Positions 16,815 through 25,015 of a stretch of 47,410 nt of DNA are shown here, piece by piece. The stretch covers positions 34,039 to 81,448 of the forward strand of contig NZ_LR734863.1 in NCBI RefSeq assembly GCF_900010725.2. The letters run 5' to 3'. The DNA is from Planktothrix serta PCC 8927. GTDB lineage: Bacteria; Cyanobacteriota; Cyanobacteriia; Cyanobacteriales; Microcoleaceae. A program made the position numbers and the translations under genes. Numbering within the stretch: position 1 is the first letter of the stretch; every line of letters begins with the position of its first letter. A model generated the notes under the pieces. It saw only the letters and a program-made list of their open reading frames with translations, ran no database searches and was not told the DNA's origin.

Positions 16815-17406
16815 ATTCCTAAGATGCGGATAACAATGCTCCCTATTCTGTCATGATTGTTTACACTCATCCTCACTGTTTCCTGAAAAATTTTAGTTTT
16901 TTTGGTAAAATCAAGAGAAGCAGGTTATTTTTTGCCCCTATATATCAAGAAATCCTGACATTTTTGAGCAAATATAAGATTTTGATGCAAAAGCTGCACG
17001 TTAGCATCATTTCTTAAACAACTGACAAGAAAATACAAACAACCTTTAAAGAAAATTAATATTCAAAAAATCAAAACTGTGTATGATGATTAGTAGCGAA
17101 AGTTCATATAAATCAATTAACTTTCAATCGGATCTGAATTAGAGATCGATAAAGGGTTAAACTAGAGATCAAATATCAAACTCGTTATTTCTTTCTGAAT
17201 ATTCAGATAACAGCAATCCATTCTGCTGTATTTCAATTGTTAGACTAGCAACCTAAACCCGGAGATGAGACGAATCAGTTGGAGAATAGTAACTCCACTC
17301 AAACCGAGTTTGTCAATTCAATATTGTCTCAATTTTTTACCCTTTTTCCTTAAGGTCAATCTCATAAAATTTTACATCTACTGCTTATCTACTGGAGACT
17401 CAAACT
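16815..17406. other. 592-bp divergent leader region of icd and pckA
   Basis: No gene is visible here. The region is AT-rich and must contain promoters for both divergent genes. Near pckA there are two small adjacent hairpins: tggag...ctcca (17280-17297, 8-nt loop) and caaac-cga-gtttg (17300-17312), the latter followed within ~20 bases by a T-rich stretch (caattttttacc). This could be a structured 5' leader of pckA, but I cannot match it to a known riboswitch. A gtctactgctt...tactggagact stretch just before the pckA ATG supplies a GGAG Shine-Dalgarno. Confidence 0.45.
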
Positions 17407-19134
17407 ATGGAAACTACCGACGCCGTGAATCGTAATGTCTATCAAGATGTGTCTTCCTCCACTTTAATTCATAGTCGATTAGCTGATCAGCAAGGTGCTT
17501 TTCCCACCAATAATACGCCCCCAAAATATCCAGAACGACCGCTTCTATTAGAATTACCTCATTATGGATTAGAAGAATTAGGACTCAGAAACCTCGGTCA
17601 CGTTTATCGTAACTTACCGATTCCGACTTTAGTTGAACATTCCATTGCCCGTGCAGAAGGAATTCTCGCCGCCAATGGAGCATTATGTGTGAAAACCGGA
17701 AAATATACTGGACGTTCACCCCATGATAAATATATTGTGGATGAACCCGAAAGCCGGGATGAAATTCACTGGAGCAAAATGAATGTTCCTATCCCGGAAT
17801 TTAATTTTGATCGATTATTTCGGCGGGTGCGGTCTTATGTTCAAGGACGGGATTTATATATTTTTGATGGTTATGTGGGTGCTGATCCTCAATATCAATA
17901 TGGCGTTCGAGTGATTACAGAACGAGCTTCTCAAAGTTTATTTGCTCAACAACTATTTATTCGTCCTAGTGCTGAACAACTCAAAACCCATCACGCTGAT
18001 TTTACCGTAATTGCGGTTCCAGGGTTACACGCAGATCCTGAAGATGATGGGATTAATAGTGAAGCCTTTATCGTTCTAAATTTATCCAAAAAAATGGTAA
18101 TTATTGGGGGTTCTAAATACGCCGGAGAAATCAAAAAATCCGTATTTTCCCTGATGAATTACTTCATGACCAAAGCGGATGTTTTACCGATGCACTGTGC
18201 TGCAAATATGGATGCAGACGGACACACCGCCCTATTTTTTGGCTTATCAGGAACCGGAAAAACCACCCTCTCGGCTGACCCCCAACGCTATTTAATTGGA
18301 GATGATGAACATGGCTGGTCAGACCATGGGGTGTTTAATTTTGAAGGCGGTTGTTATGCCAAAACGATTAAACTGCGTCGGGAACAAGAGCCCCAAATTT
18401 GGGATGCGATTCGCTTTGGTGCGTTAATGGAAAATGTGGTTTTAGATCATGACACCCGTTTTCCTGATTATGATGATGGCAGTTTAACGGAAAATACCCG
18501 TGTTGCCTATCCGGTAGACTATATTCCTAATGCGGTGATTCCGGGTATTGGTCGTCATCCGAAGACGATAATTTTCTTAACAGCAGATGCCTTTGGTGTG
18601 TTACCTCCGATTGCCAAACTGACGAAAGAACAGGCGATGTATCACTTCATGTCGGGTTATACCAGCAAAGTCGCCGGAACAGAACGAGGAATTAAAGACC
18701 CAGAAGCCACGTTTTCGGCTGGATTTGGCAAATGTTTCTTACCCTTAGCCGCGTCGGTGTATGGGAAATTATTGGGTAAACGTTTAGAAGAACACCCCGA
18801 AACCAACGTCTATTTAGTTAATACAGGATGGTCGGGGGGAGCCTACGGAGTCGGACAACGAGTTCCGATCGCCTATACTCGTGCAATGGTGTCGGCGGCG
18901 GTGAATGGAACCTTAGATGACGTGATTTTCCATCCCCATCCGATTTTTAAAGTCTTAGTTCCCGAAACTATTCCAGGGGTTCCCTCGGAAATTTTAGATC
19001 CCGTGAAAACCTGGAAAAATCCTCAAGCTTATGAAAAACAAGCCAAACAATTAGCCCAGTTATTTGTAGACAACTTCAAGAAATTTGAAGGGGTTCCTGA
19101 AAGTGTTCTGGAGGCTCAACCAAATCTGGATTAA
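17407..19134 (+). CDS. pckA: Phosphoenolpyruvate carboxykinase (ATP)
   Basis: ATP-type PEPCK interconverts oxaloacetate plus ATP with PEP, CO2 and ADP, opposing PEP carboxylase. Conserved elements are NGALCVKTGKYTGRSPHDKY, IGGSKYAGEIKKSVFSLMNY, the kinase P-loop GLSGTGKTTLSAD (residues 279 on), IGDDEHGWSDHGVFNFEGG, AYPVDYIPNAVIPG, and NTGWSGGAYGVGQR near the C-terminus. At 575 aa it is longer than the usual ~530-540 because of roughly 40 extra N-terminal residues (METTDAVNRNVYQDV...) before the conserved LEELGLRNLGHVYRNL block. ATG 17407 has a GGAG Shine-Dalgarno 9-12 bases upstream. A terminator follows at 19169. Its presence 7 kb from ppc means the organism encodes both directions of PEP/oxaloacetate exchange. 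Confidence 0.97.
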   Translation: METTDAVNRNVYQDVSSSTLIHSRLADQQGAFPTNNTPPKYPERPLLLELPHYGLEELGLRNLGHVYRNLPIPTLVEHSIARAEGILAANGALCVKTGKYTGRSPHDKYIVDEPESRDEIHWSKMNVPIPEFNFDRLFRRVRSYVQGRDLYIFDGYVGADPQYQYGVRVITERASQSLFAQQLFIRPSAEQLKTHHADFTVIAVPGLHADPEDDGINSEAFIVLNLSKKMVIIGGSKYAGEIKKSVFSLMNYFMTKADVLPMHCAANMDADGHTALFFGLSGTGKTTLSADPQRYLIGDDEHGWSDHGVFNFEGGCYAKTIKLRREQEPQIWDAIRFGALMENVVLDHDTRFPDYDDGSLTENTRVAYPVDYIPNAVIPGIGRHPKTIIFLTADAFGVLPPIAKLTKEQAMYHFMSGYTSKVAGTERGIKDPEATFSAGFGKCFLPLAASVYGKLLGKRLEEHPETNVYLVNTGWSGGAYGVGQRVPIAYTRAMVSAAVNGTLDDVIFHPHPIFKVLVPETIPGVPSEILDPVKTWKNPQAYEKQAKQLAQLFVDNFKKFEGVPESVLEAQPNLD

Positions 19135-19168
19135 GTTAAATTCCATTCTTATAAATTAATCCGATTTT

Positions 19169-19203
19169 ACCCCCGTGCAATTAACGCATAGGGGGTTTTT
19201 ATG
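19169..19203 (+). terminator. pckA terminator
   Basis: acccccgtgc (from 19169) pairs imperfectly with gcatagggggt (to 19196), and the stem is followed by ttttta. It lies 35 bp after the pckA stop and has the shape of an intrinsic terminator. Confidence 0.75.
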
Positions 19204-19281
19204 TCTTAGGGGTTTTATTAATATGAAATCTAATTAAGTTTGTCCGGTTTAGTGACCTTAAGGTTCTGTTTAAGCAATAAA

Positions 19282-20073
19282 ATGACAAGATTTCAGTTTA
19301 TGAAAGAACCGAGCAAACAACGAGCAATTCCAGGGATTATTGGCGGGTTAGGCCCTCTTGCTCATATTGAATTGGAACGCCGCCTGATTGACTTAAACCA
19401 AGCCAGAGGTGCTTGTTGCGATCAAGATCATCCCGTATGGTTTTTAATTAATGCTACTGATATTCCGAATCGTACCCAAAGTATTATCGGAGAGGCGGAA
19501 AATTGTACTCCCTGGTTAGTTAAATATGGCAAAATTTTACAAACCGCCGGGGCTGATTTTTTAGTAATTCCTTGTAATACGTCCCATGGGTTTTATGAAC
19601 AAGTTCAATCGCAATTAGAGATTCCTTGGATTCATTTGATGGAGTCTACAACACAATTTATTCAACTCCATTATCCTCAATATCAAAACATTGGAGTTTT
19701 AGCAACTACAGGAACACTCAAATCCCAACTTTATCGTAAAAGTTTAATGGGATTAGGACTAACGACAATTGAACCCTCCTTAGACTCAGAATTGCAAAAC
19801 CAGATCATGAATGCTATTTATCACCCGATTTGGGGGATTAAAGCCACAGGAATTGAAGTCTCAGCACAAGCTTTAGAAATTTTAGTTGATGCGACTAATT
19901 GGTTAGCAGATCAGGGTGCAGAATTAGTGATTGCTGGATGTACAGAACTTTCTGTAGGTTTTAATTATTTAAAATCCTTACCTTTAATCTGGGTTGACCC
20001 GATGACTATTATTGCTCAAATTACGTTAGATTTAGCCTGGGGATATTGCCAAATTCCAATTATTTATACTTGA
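19282..20073 (+). CDS. Aspartate/glutamate racemase family protein
   Basis: Cofactor-independent amino acid racemase of the aspartate/glutamate/hydantoin racemase superfamily, about 263 aa. The first catalytic cysteine is in FLVIPCNTSHGFYEQV and the second in ELVIAGCTELSVGF; IPGIIGGLGPLAHIELERRL is the family start. These enzymes interconvert D- and L-Asp or Glu by a two-cysteine mechanism. The start is uncertain: the open frame begins with TTG 19240, ATG 19282 is chosen, and ATG 19300 is also possible; none has a strong Shine-Dalgarno. The substrate is not predictable from motifs. It converges with a dicarboxylate/amino-acid carrier gene (55 bp between ends), so a common link to acidic amino acids is plausible but not proven. 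Confidence 0.87.
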   Translation: MTRFQFMKEPSKQRAIPGIIGGLGPLAHIELERRLIDLNQARGACCDQDHPVWFLINATDIPNRTQSIIGEAENCTPWLVKYGKILQTAGADFLVIPCNTSHGFYEQVQSQLEIPWIHLMESTTQFIQLHYPQYQNIGVLATTGTLKSQLYRKSLMGLGLTTIEPSLDSELQNQIMNAIYHPIWGIKATGIEVSAQALEILVDATNWLADQGAELVIAGCTELSVGFNYLKSLPLIWVDPMTIIAQITLDLAWGYCQIPIIYT

Positions 20074-20127
20074 GTTTTTGCCCAAATTTCAATTATTTTG
20101 ATGCTGTAAATGAGACAAATTACACCC

Positions 20128-21438
20128 CTAAAATTCTGCTAATTCCTGCATTTGAGGAACTGAAGATTGATGATCAGCAATTGCTGCGGTTGAGGCGATC
20201 GCGGTATGAACAATACCCAACGTGCGGAAGGGATCAATAATTGGATCAATGGCAATTAACAGAACTAACACAGCTTCTAAGGGTAATCCTAATGGTTTTA
20301 AGACTAAATCTAATAACGTTAGGGTTAAAACTCCGGTTGTTCCTGCTGTTGCCATTCCTGCAAAAATAGAGGCTATAATAATAATAAAAAAGCTAGATAA
20401 ATTTAACGATGTATGGTACAATTGGGCAATAAAAACAGAACATATAGCAAAATAGGTTACAGAACCAAACCGACAAACTGTAATTGCTAAGGGAATGACT
20501 AAATCAACCGTATGAATATCAAACTTTAGGATTGTTGTTAAGGAGGAAATACAAGAAGGCAAACAGGAAAAACTGCTGCGAGTTGCTAAGGCTAATAAGG
20601 TCGGTTCTTGTAAGCCTACACAAACATTTTGGAAAGAGGTATGCGCTTGTTTAGAAATTACAAGGGTACTCAGGCAATAAATTAAGATATAGGTGAAAAT
20701 TGTCACAGCGACAAAATTACCCATAGCCAAAACAATTCCGAATCCCGTTTTAGCGATTTGACTAGAAAGAAGGCAAAATAAGCCAAAAGGTAAGATAATA
20801 ATCAGCCAATCAATTAATTTTTTTGAACCTTTATAAAGAGTATCCAGTAAAACAAAAAAGCTCGCTGAAGATTCTTTGACTGACCCTAAAGCCACCCCAA
20901 AAATAATTGAGAAAAATAAAACCTTTAAGGTATTACCTTCGCTCAAAGCCGAAAATATATTATCAGGAATCAAGTTAAATAAAAATGTGATCAGCATAGA
21001 CTCTTCTTTCGGTTTAGGAGTATCACTACTCAAGGAAACTTCTAAATCTAGTTCTGATGAATTAACAATTACTCCTAAAGCCGTCAATGTTGATTCATCT
21101 AAATTTCCGCCGGGATTGGTGATTACAGCCATAATCACGCCGATAATGCCACAGGCTAACAAGCCAACCGAAAAAACCAGTAGAATCCGTTTAATATATT
21201 TCTCCGTGTCTTGACTTTTAATTAACTGACCAACACTCATGGTCGTTGCTGAAAATAAAATCGGCAAAACACACATTTTTAATAAAGCTAAATACAAATT
21301 CCCAAAGGGTGTAAAAAAAACAGAAATTTGTTTTTGAAATATCCCAAAGTAAAGCCCTAATATAATTGCAGGAACAAGGGCTAATGGATGACCCAATATT
21401 TTAAATAAGTGACGACAATTAAAATATTTTTTGAACAT
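20128..21438 (-). CDS. Dicarboxylate/amino acid:cation symporter (DAACS/GltP) family, divergent
   Basis: A 436-aa polytopic inner-membrane protein of the glutamate/dicarboxylate symporter family. Recognisable parts are the N-terminal FGNLYLALLKMCVLPILFSA (TM3 motif), the HP1 serine motif RSSFSCLPS at 287-295, and the TM8 region DPIIDPFRTLGIVHTAIA at 398-415. Substrate-contacting D402, R405 and T406 (counterparts of GltPh D394, R397, T398) are kept. The NMDGT motif of TM7 is replaced by CRFGS (322-326), and the Na+-site N401 and D405 equivalents are I409 and A413. Sodium coupling is therefore doubtful; it may be proton-coupled, a channel, or need a partner. ATG 21438 begins 14 bp after the stop of the solute-binding-domain gene, indicating an operon. 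Confidence 0.85.
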   Translation of the reverse strand: MFKKYFNCRHLFKILGHPLALVPAIILGLYFGIFQKQISVFFTPFGNLYLALLKMCVLPILFSATTMSVGQLIKSQDTEKYIKRILLVFSVGLLACGIIGVIMAVITNPGGNLDESTLTALGVIVNSSELDLEVSLSSDTPKPKEESMLITFLFNLIPDNIFSALSEGNTLKVLFFSIIFGVALGSVKESSASFFVLLDTLYKGSKKLIDWLIIILPFGLFCLLSSQIAKTGFGIVLAMGNFVAVTIFTYILIYCLSTLVISKQAHTSFQNVCVGLQEPTLLALATRSSFSCLPSCISSLTTILKFDIHTVDLVIPLAITVCRFGSVTYFAICSVFIAQLYHTSLNLSSFFIIIIASIFAGMATAGTTGVLTLTLLDLVLKPLGLPLEAVLVLLIAIDPIIDPFRTLGIVHTAIASTAAIADHQSSVPQMQELAEF

Positions 21439-21452
21439 TTTTAGAGTGACCT

Positions 21453-22679
21453 TTATTGGTGTTTTGTTTTTTGGGGTTTTCCAAAAGTATCAGAATATTC
21501 TTCAATCAGACTATCCACAGTATAGTTAACTTTGTTTAAGCCTAAATAGAGATTAACAAATTCAAAAAGATGTCTACTTGACCAAGGAAAGGCAATAGAA
21601 ATCGGATCTTGAGTATCGGTTAGAGCAACAGTTTTAAAATTCAAGGCGACATTAGGTTGATTGAAAATAATTTTTTTCACTTCTAACTCATCCCGATAAG
21701 CGGCTAAAACATCCCCACGCATCGCGGCTGAAATCACATCCTCCCAAGTAGTGAATTCAACAATTTGAGCCTGGGGAAATTTTTCTTGGGTAAATCCTAC
21801 ATAGGATGATCCTTTAATTACCCCAATTTTTCCTTCAAAGTTCTTTAAAAAATCAACAGTATCTTTTCCTTTAGAAGCTTTTGCCAATTGTAAACGATTG
21901 ATTAATAGACCATGCCTTAAGGTTAAATAGGGACTAGAAAATAAAACTTTTTTAGCTCTAGCTAAGGTTTGACTTAATTTAGAAATTGCTAAATCGGCTT
22001 CTCGCAAATCCACAATATCTACTACATCATTAAAGGTTTTAGCAGTGCGATTGAATTTAAGAGAAACGCCTAAAGCCGTTGCTAAATCTTGAGCTATTTT
22101 AATATCTAACCCGATTAAATCACCCTGTTGATTTTTAGCAAAAAATGGCGCAACATCAATTCCGAGAACCGCAACAATTAACTCCCCTCGATCTACAATG
22201 GTTTGCAGGTCGGGCGACAAACCAACAGCAGCAGTTGTTAATCCCATAACGGGTATAGGATCATTGCTACTGGTGCTATTATTGAGTTGGAGGAATTCTC
22301 TGGTTTGAGGATCAACTGTCCCCGTTGTCTCTAAGCCCATACTGAGTTGAAAATTATAAACAGCCTCTTGTGTCCCTTCTCCATAAATTCCATCCAATGC
22401 ACCGAGATAATATCCTCGTTTTTTTAATTGAGTTTGTAAGTCGATAATGTCCTTTCCCTGACTGTTAAAAGTAAGTACAGCTTGCTCCGGTTTCGATTGC
22501 AAAGTGACAGGTATTGCCTTGATTTCAGCAGTTTTTTCTAGGGTTTTATTCGATAAAATGTTGCGGGTTGAAATTGCAGAATCTCCCGTTGCTATCAGGG
22601 TCGCTACAATAGCTGCTAAACAAAAAACAATCCCGATGAAATTGAGGACTGTCCGTTTCCTAATTTGAGGATTTGACAT
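21453..22679 (-). CDS. Membrane-anchored peptidoglycan-binding / solute-binding (SBP_bac_3) protein
   Basis: A 408-aa protein with an N-terminal membrane anchor (VLNFIGIVFCLAAIVATLIA), a PG_binding_1 domain at about 75-128 (LQTQLKKRGYYLGALDGIYG, TQEAVYNFQLSMGL) and a family 3 periplasmic solute-binding domain from about 160 to the end (GELIVAVLGIDVAPF, LIGLDIKIAQDLATALGV, EGKIGVIKGSSYVGF, MRGDVLAAYRDE). Such domains bind amino acids and normally serve ABC importers. Here the next gene, 14 bp downstream, is a GltP-type carrier, an atypical pairing. The protein should be held in the periplasm by membrane and wall contacts. ATG 22679 is preferred over an in-frame GTG 12 bases earlier. A role as substrate-delivery or sensing partner of the carrier is inferred. 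Confidence 0.85.
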   Translation of the reverse strand: MSNPQIRKRTVLNFIGIVFCLAAIVATLIATGDSAISTRNILSNKTLEKTAEIKAIPVTLQSKPEQAVLTFNSQGKDIIDLQTQLKKRGYYLGALDGIYGEGTQEAVYNFQLSMGLETTGTVDPQTREFLQLNNSTSSNDPIPVMGLTTAAVGLSPDLQTIVDRGELIVAVLGIDVAPFFAKNQQGDLIGLDIKIAQDLATALGVSLKFNRTAKTFNDVVDIVDLREADLAISKLSQTLARAKKVLFSSPYLTLRHGLLINRLQLAKASKGKDTVDFLKNFEGKIGVIKGSSYVGFTQEKFPQAQIVEFTTWEDVISAAMRGDVLAAYRDELEVKKIIFNQPNVALNFKTVALTDTQDPISIAFPWSSRHLFEFVNLYLGLNKVNYTVDSLIEEYSDTFGKPQKTKHQ

Positions 22680-22920
22680 ATTAGTGTCCACACTTTACAT
22701 TTGATTTTGCTCTGATTGTACTATTCTTCATGAAATTTATAGTTTTTCAGGGTAATATATATTAATCAATCAGGTTCTCTATTTTAGAGAATCCGACTAC
22801 AACTGAAGCATCTACTTTAAAACTCTTATATCCTAATCTCTCTCGCTCTGTCACTAACTTAGTGCAAACAGGGTCAAAAAGAAAACCTTTAAACTGACTG
22901 CGTTTTATAACTAGATCAAT

Positions 22921-24942
22921 ATGAAAGTCATAAAAAACCAGGGAATTAAGACCAGTATAACGTTACGAACAATGTTAACGGGTTTTATTGTTTTTACGAT
23001 CAGTTTTACAACAGCAATTGTTTATCTTTCATGGTTTTTTACGGCTAAAAATAATGTTGACAAAATTGTCACTCAAATTAATGAAGAAATTGTCCTATCA
23101 ACTTCAAAAGAATTCTTTGATTTATTCCAGGATGTTTACTCTACCCAAAGTTTTATTAGTAGTGCGGTCACTCGAAATTTAGTTGATATTAATGATCCTC
23201 AACAACGGGATCGTTTTTTTCTCAGTCTTCTACAATCTAATCCTAGCTTTAGTTTTGTTCAGTTTGCCTATCCGAATGGGGATTATATTGGAGCCCAACG
23301 GGTGACAAATACAATTGACAACCCCAATCTATTTAATCTGCATTTTCGTCAATGGAATGAAGAACAAAAATTAACCCTTAAAACAACGGATTTTTATCAA
23401 TTACTGGGACAAGAACTGCAATTGATCAAAACCACCCAAATTGAAGAACCCAACTGGTATACCCCGGCTCGTCCTTGGTATCGAGATGCTATGAAAACAC
23501 CGGGTAAAGCCGCTTGGACAGTCTATGTTTATCGGTCTACCAATACCCCCGGTATTGATTCTAATATTACCCTCTATCAAGGGGATGAACTATTAGGAGT
23601 TATTGGTGTGGGTTTTGAATTGAAACAAATTTCTTTGCGTTTACAAAAACAACAACAAAAGGGTCGATCAGATATTTCGGTTTTCGTGATTAACTCTAAA
23701 GGAGAAATGATTGCTTCTACTGACCCCAATGAACATTCTCCCATTCAAATCACAGGTCAAGATCAACCACAACTGAAGCCTTTAAAACTTTCTAAAAACC
23801 CTAATTTTCAGCTTGCTAACCGAAGTTTAAAAGCGCATAATATTGACTTAAAAACAATTAAAAATTCTCGGCGCTGGCTCTACCAAAATCCAGAAAATGC
23901 TAAATTTTATTATATTTCTCTAACTCCCATGAATCAATTAGATTGGTTAGTGGGAACGGTTATCCCTGAAGATAAATATACGGGAGAAATCAAAAGAAAC
24001 AATAAAATTTTACTCTTATTTATCACCACATTAATTATCGGAACCACAAGTTTAGGGATTATTGTGAGTGATCAATTTTTTATTAAACCGATTAAACTGA
24101 TCAAGAAAGTAACCCATCGCGTTGAAAATGGTGATTTAGACGTGGAAAAACTGGAGATTCAAACCTGTCAAGAATTAGAAGTTTTAGCCCAGGCGATTAA
24201 TAAGATGATTGTGGGACTGCGAGAACGAGAACGAGAACGGGATATTTTTGGTCGTGTGGTTTCGCCCGAAGTGCGAGAAAAATTATTACAAGGTCAATTA
24301 CAATTAGGAGGAGAACTGTGTTGGGTATCGGTTTTATTTAGTGATATTCGCAATTTTTCTACTCTATCGGAAGAAATGAAACCGCAAGAAGTTGTCGCAT
24401 TTCTCAATGAATATTTAACAGAAATGACCGCAGCGATTCGTCCTTGGGGAGGATATGTCAATAATTTTATTGGGGATGCAATTGTTGCTATTTTTGGCGC
24501 ACCGTTATCCCCAGCCGAGACTGAATGGCGTTCAGTGGCGGCGGCTTTAACCATGCGTGAACGTTTAGAAGAACTGAATCAACGGCGAATTCTACGCGGT
24601 GAAGTTCCAATTCATGCGGGAATTGGGATTAGTAGCGGAGAAGTGGTTGCGGGACAAATTGGCTCCTTAGAACGGTTATTATATACCGTAATTGGTGATG
24701 CGGTGAATGTAGCTGCGCGTTTGGAAACCTTAACTAAAGAATATCCTGAATATAGCATTTTAATTAATGAATCAACGGCTGCTGCGATTGAAGAACATCA
24801 TCATATTCTGCTGAAAAATTTAGGGGAAGTTAAAGTCAAAGGTCGCCAAAAAGCTGTAGAAGTTTATGCGGTTTTAGATTGGAAAAAAACAGAAGTTTCT
24901 TCTGTAATTTCTACAGAAATAAGGGACAAAATCAATCCCTAA
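22921..24942 (+). CDS. Cache-HAMP class III nucleotide cyclase
   Basis: A 673-aa membrane sensor cyclase: TM1 about 19-37, a periplasmic double-Cache region about 45-340 (PNWYTPARPWYRDAMKTPG is typical; YYISLTPMNQLDWLVGTVIP ends it), TM2 about 360-380, HAMP about 385-435, and a class III catalytic domain about 465-660. Metal-binding aspartates D475 (LFSDIRNFS) and D519 (FIGDAIVAIFG) and transition-state N596/R600 (GDAVNVAARLE) are present. The usual adenine-specifying lysine before FIGD is replaced by N515 (YVNNFIGD); T589 occupies the second specificity position. It should make cAMP or possibly cGMP in response to a periplasmic small molecule. It is divergent from the solute-binding/carrier operon (241 bp apart), so a regulatory link is possible. 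Confidence 0.93.
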   Translation: MKVIKNQGIKTSITLRTMLTGFIVFTISFTTAIVYLSWFFTAKNNVDKIVTQINEEIVLSTSKEFFDLFQDVYSTQSFISSAVTRNLVDINDPQQRDRFFLSLLQSNPSFSFVQFAYPNGDYIGAQRVTNTIDNPNLFNLHFRQWNEEQKLTLKTTDFYQLLGQELQLIKTTQIEEPNWYTPARPWYRDAMKTPGKAAWTVYVYRSTNTPGIDSNITLYQGDELLGVIGVGFELKQISLRLQKQQQKGRSDISVFVINSKGEMIASTDPNEHSPIQITGQDQPQLKPLKLSKNPNFQLANRSLKAHNIDLKTIKNSRRWLYQNPENAKFYYISLTPMNQLDWLVGTVIPEDKYTGEIKRNNKILLLFITTLIIGTTSLGIIVSDQFFIKPIKLIKKVTHRVENGDLDVEKLEIQTCQELEVLAQAINKMIVGLRERERERDIFGRVVSPEVREKLLQGQLQLGGELCWVSVLFSDIRNFSTLSEEMKPQEVVAFLNEYLTEMTAAIRPWGGYVNNFIGDAIVAIFGAPLSPAETEWRSVAAALTMRERLEELNQRRILRGEVPIHAGIGISSGEVVAGQIGSLERLLYTVIGDAVNVAARLETLTKEYPEYSILINESTAAAIEEHHHILLKNLGEVKVKGRQKAVEVYAVLDWKKTEVSSVISTEIRDKINP

Positions 24943-24966
24943 ATCCTGAGCAATGGAGGGAATTAA

Positions 24967-24996
24967 AAGTGCCCTGAACTTTCATTCAAGGCACTT
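24967..24996. terminator. Hairpin between convergent cyclase and M48 genes
   Basis: aagtgcc (24967-24973) pairs with ggcactt (24990-24996); an inner tgaa/ttca pairing extends the stem across one mismatch. It lies in the 73-bp gap between two convergent stops, so it is a likely bidirectional terminator. Confidence 0.65.
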
Positions 24997-25015
24997 AATG
25001 TGGCAATTAATTTGA

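Noticed and set aside
16815-17100. NtcA-binding site for icd
   Set aside because: Only a degenerate GTA-N8-TGA-like arrangement was found on the minus strand (around gtaaacaatcatgac); no canonical GTA-N8-TAC, so it is not called.
20046-20455. Short plus-strand open frames in and beside the carrier gene
   Set aside because: They lie antisense to transmembrane segments of the carrier, whose hydrophobic pattern is clear in the minus-strand frame.
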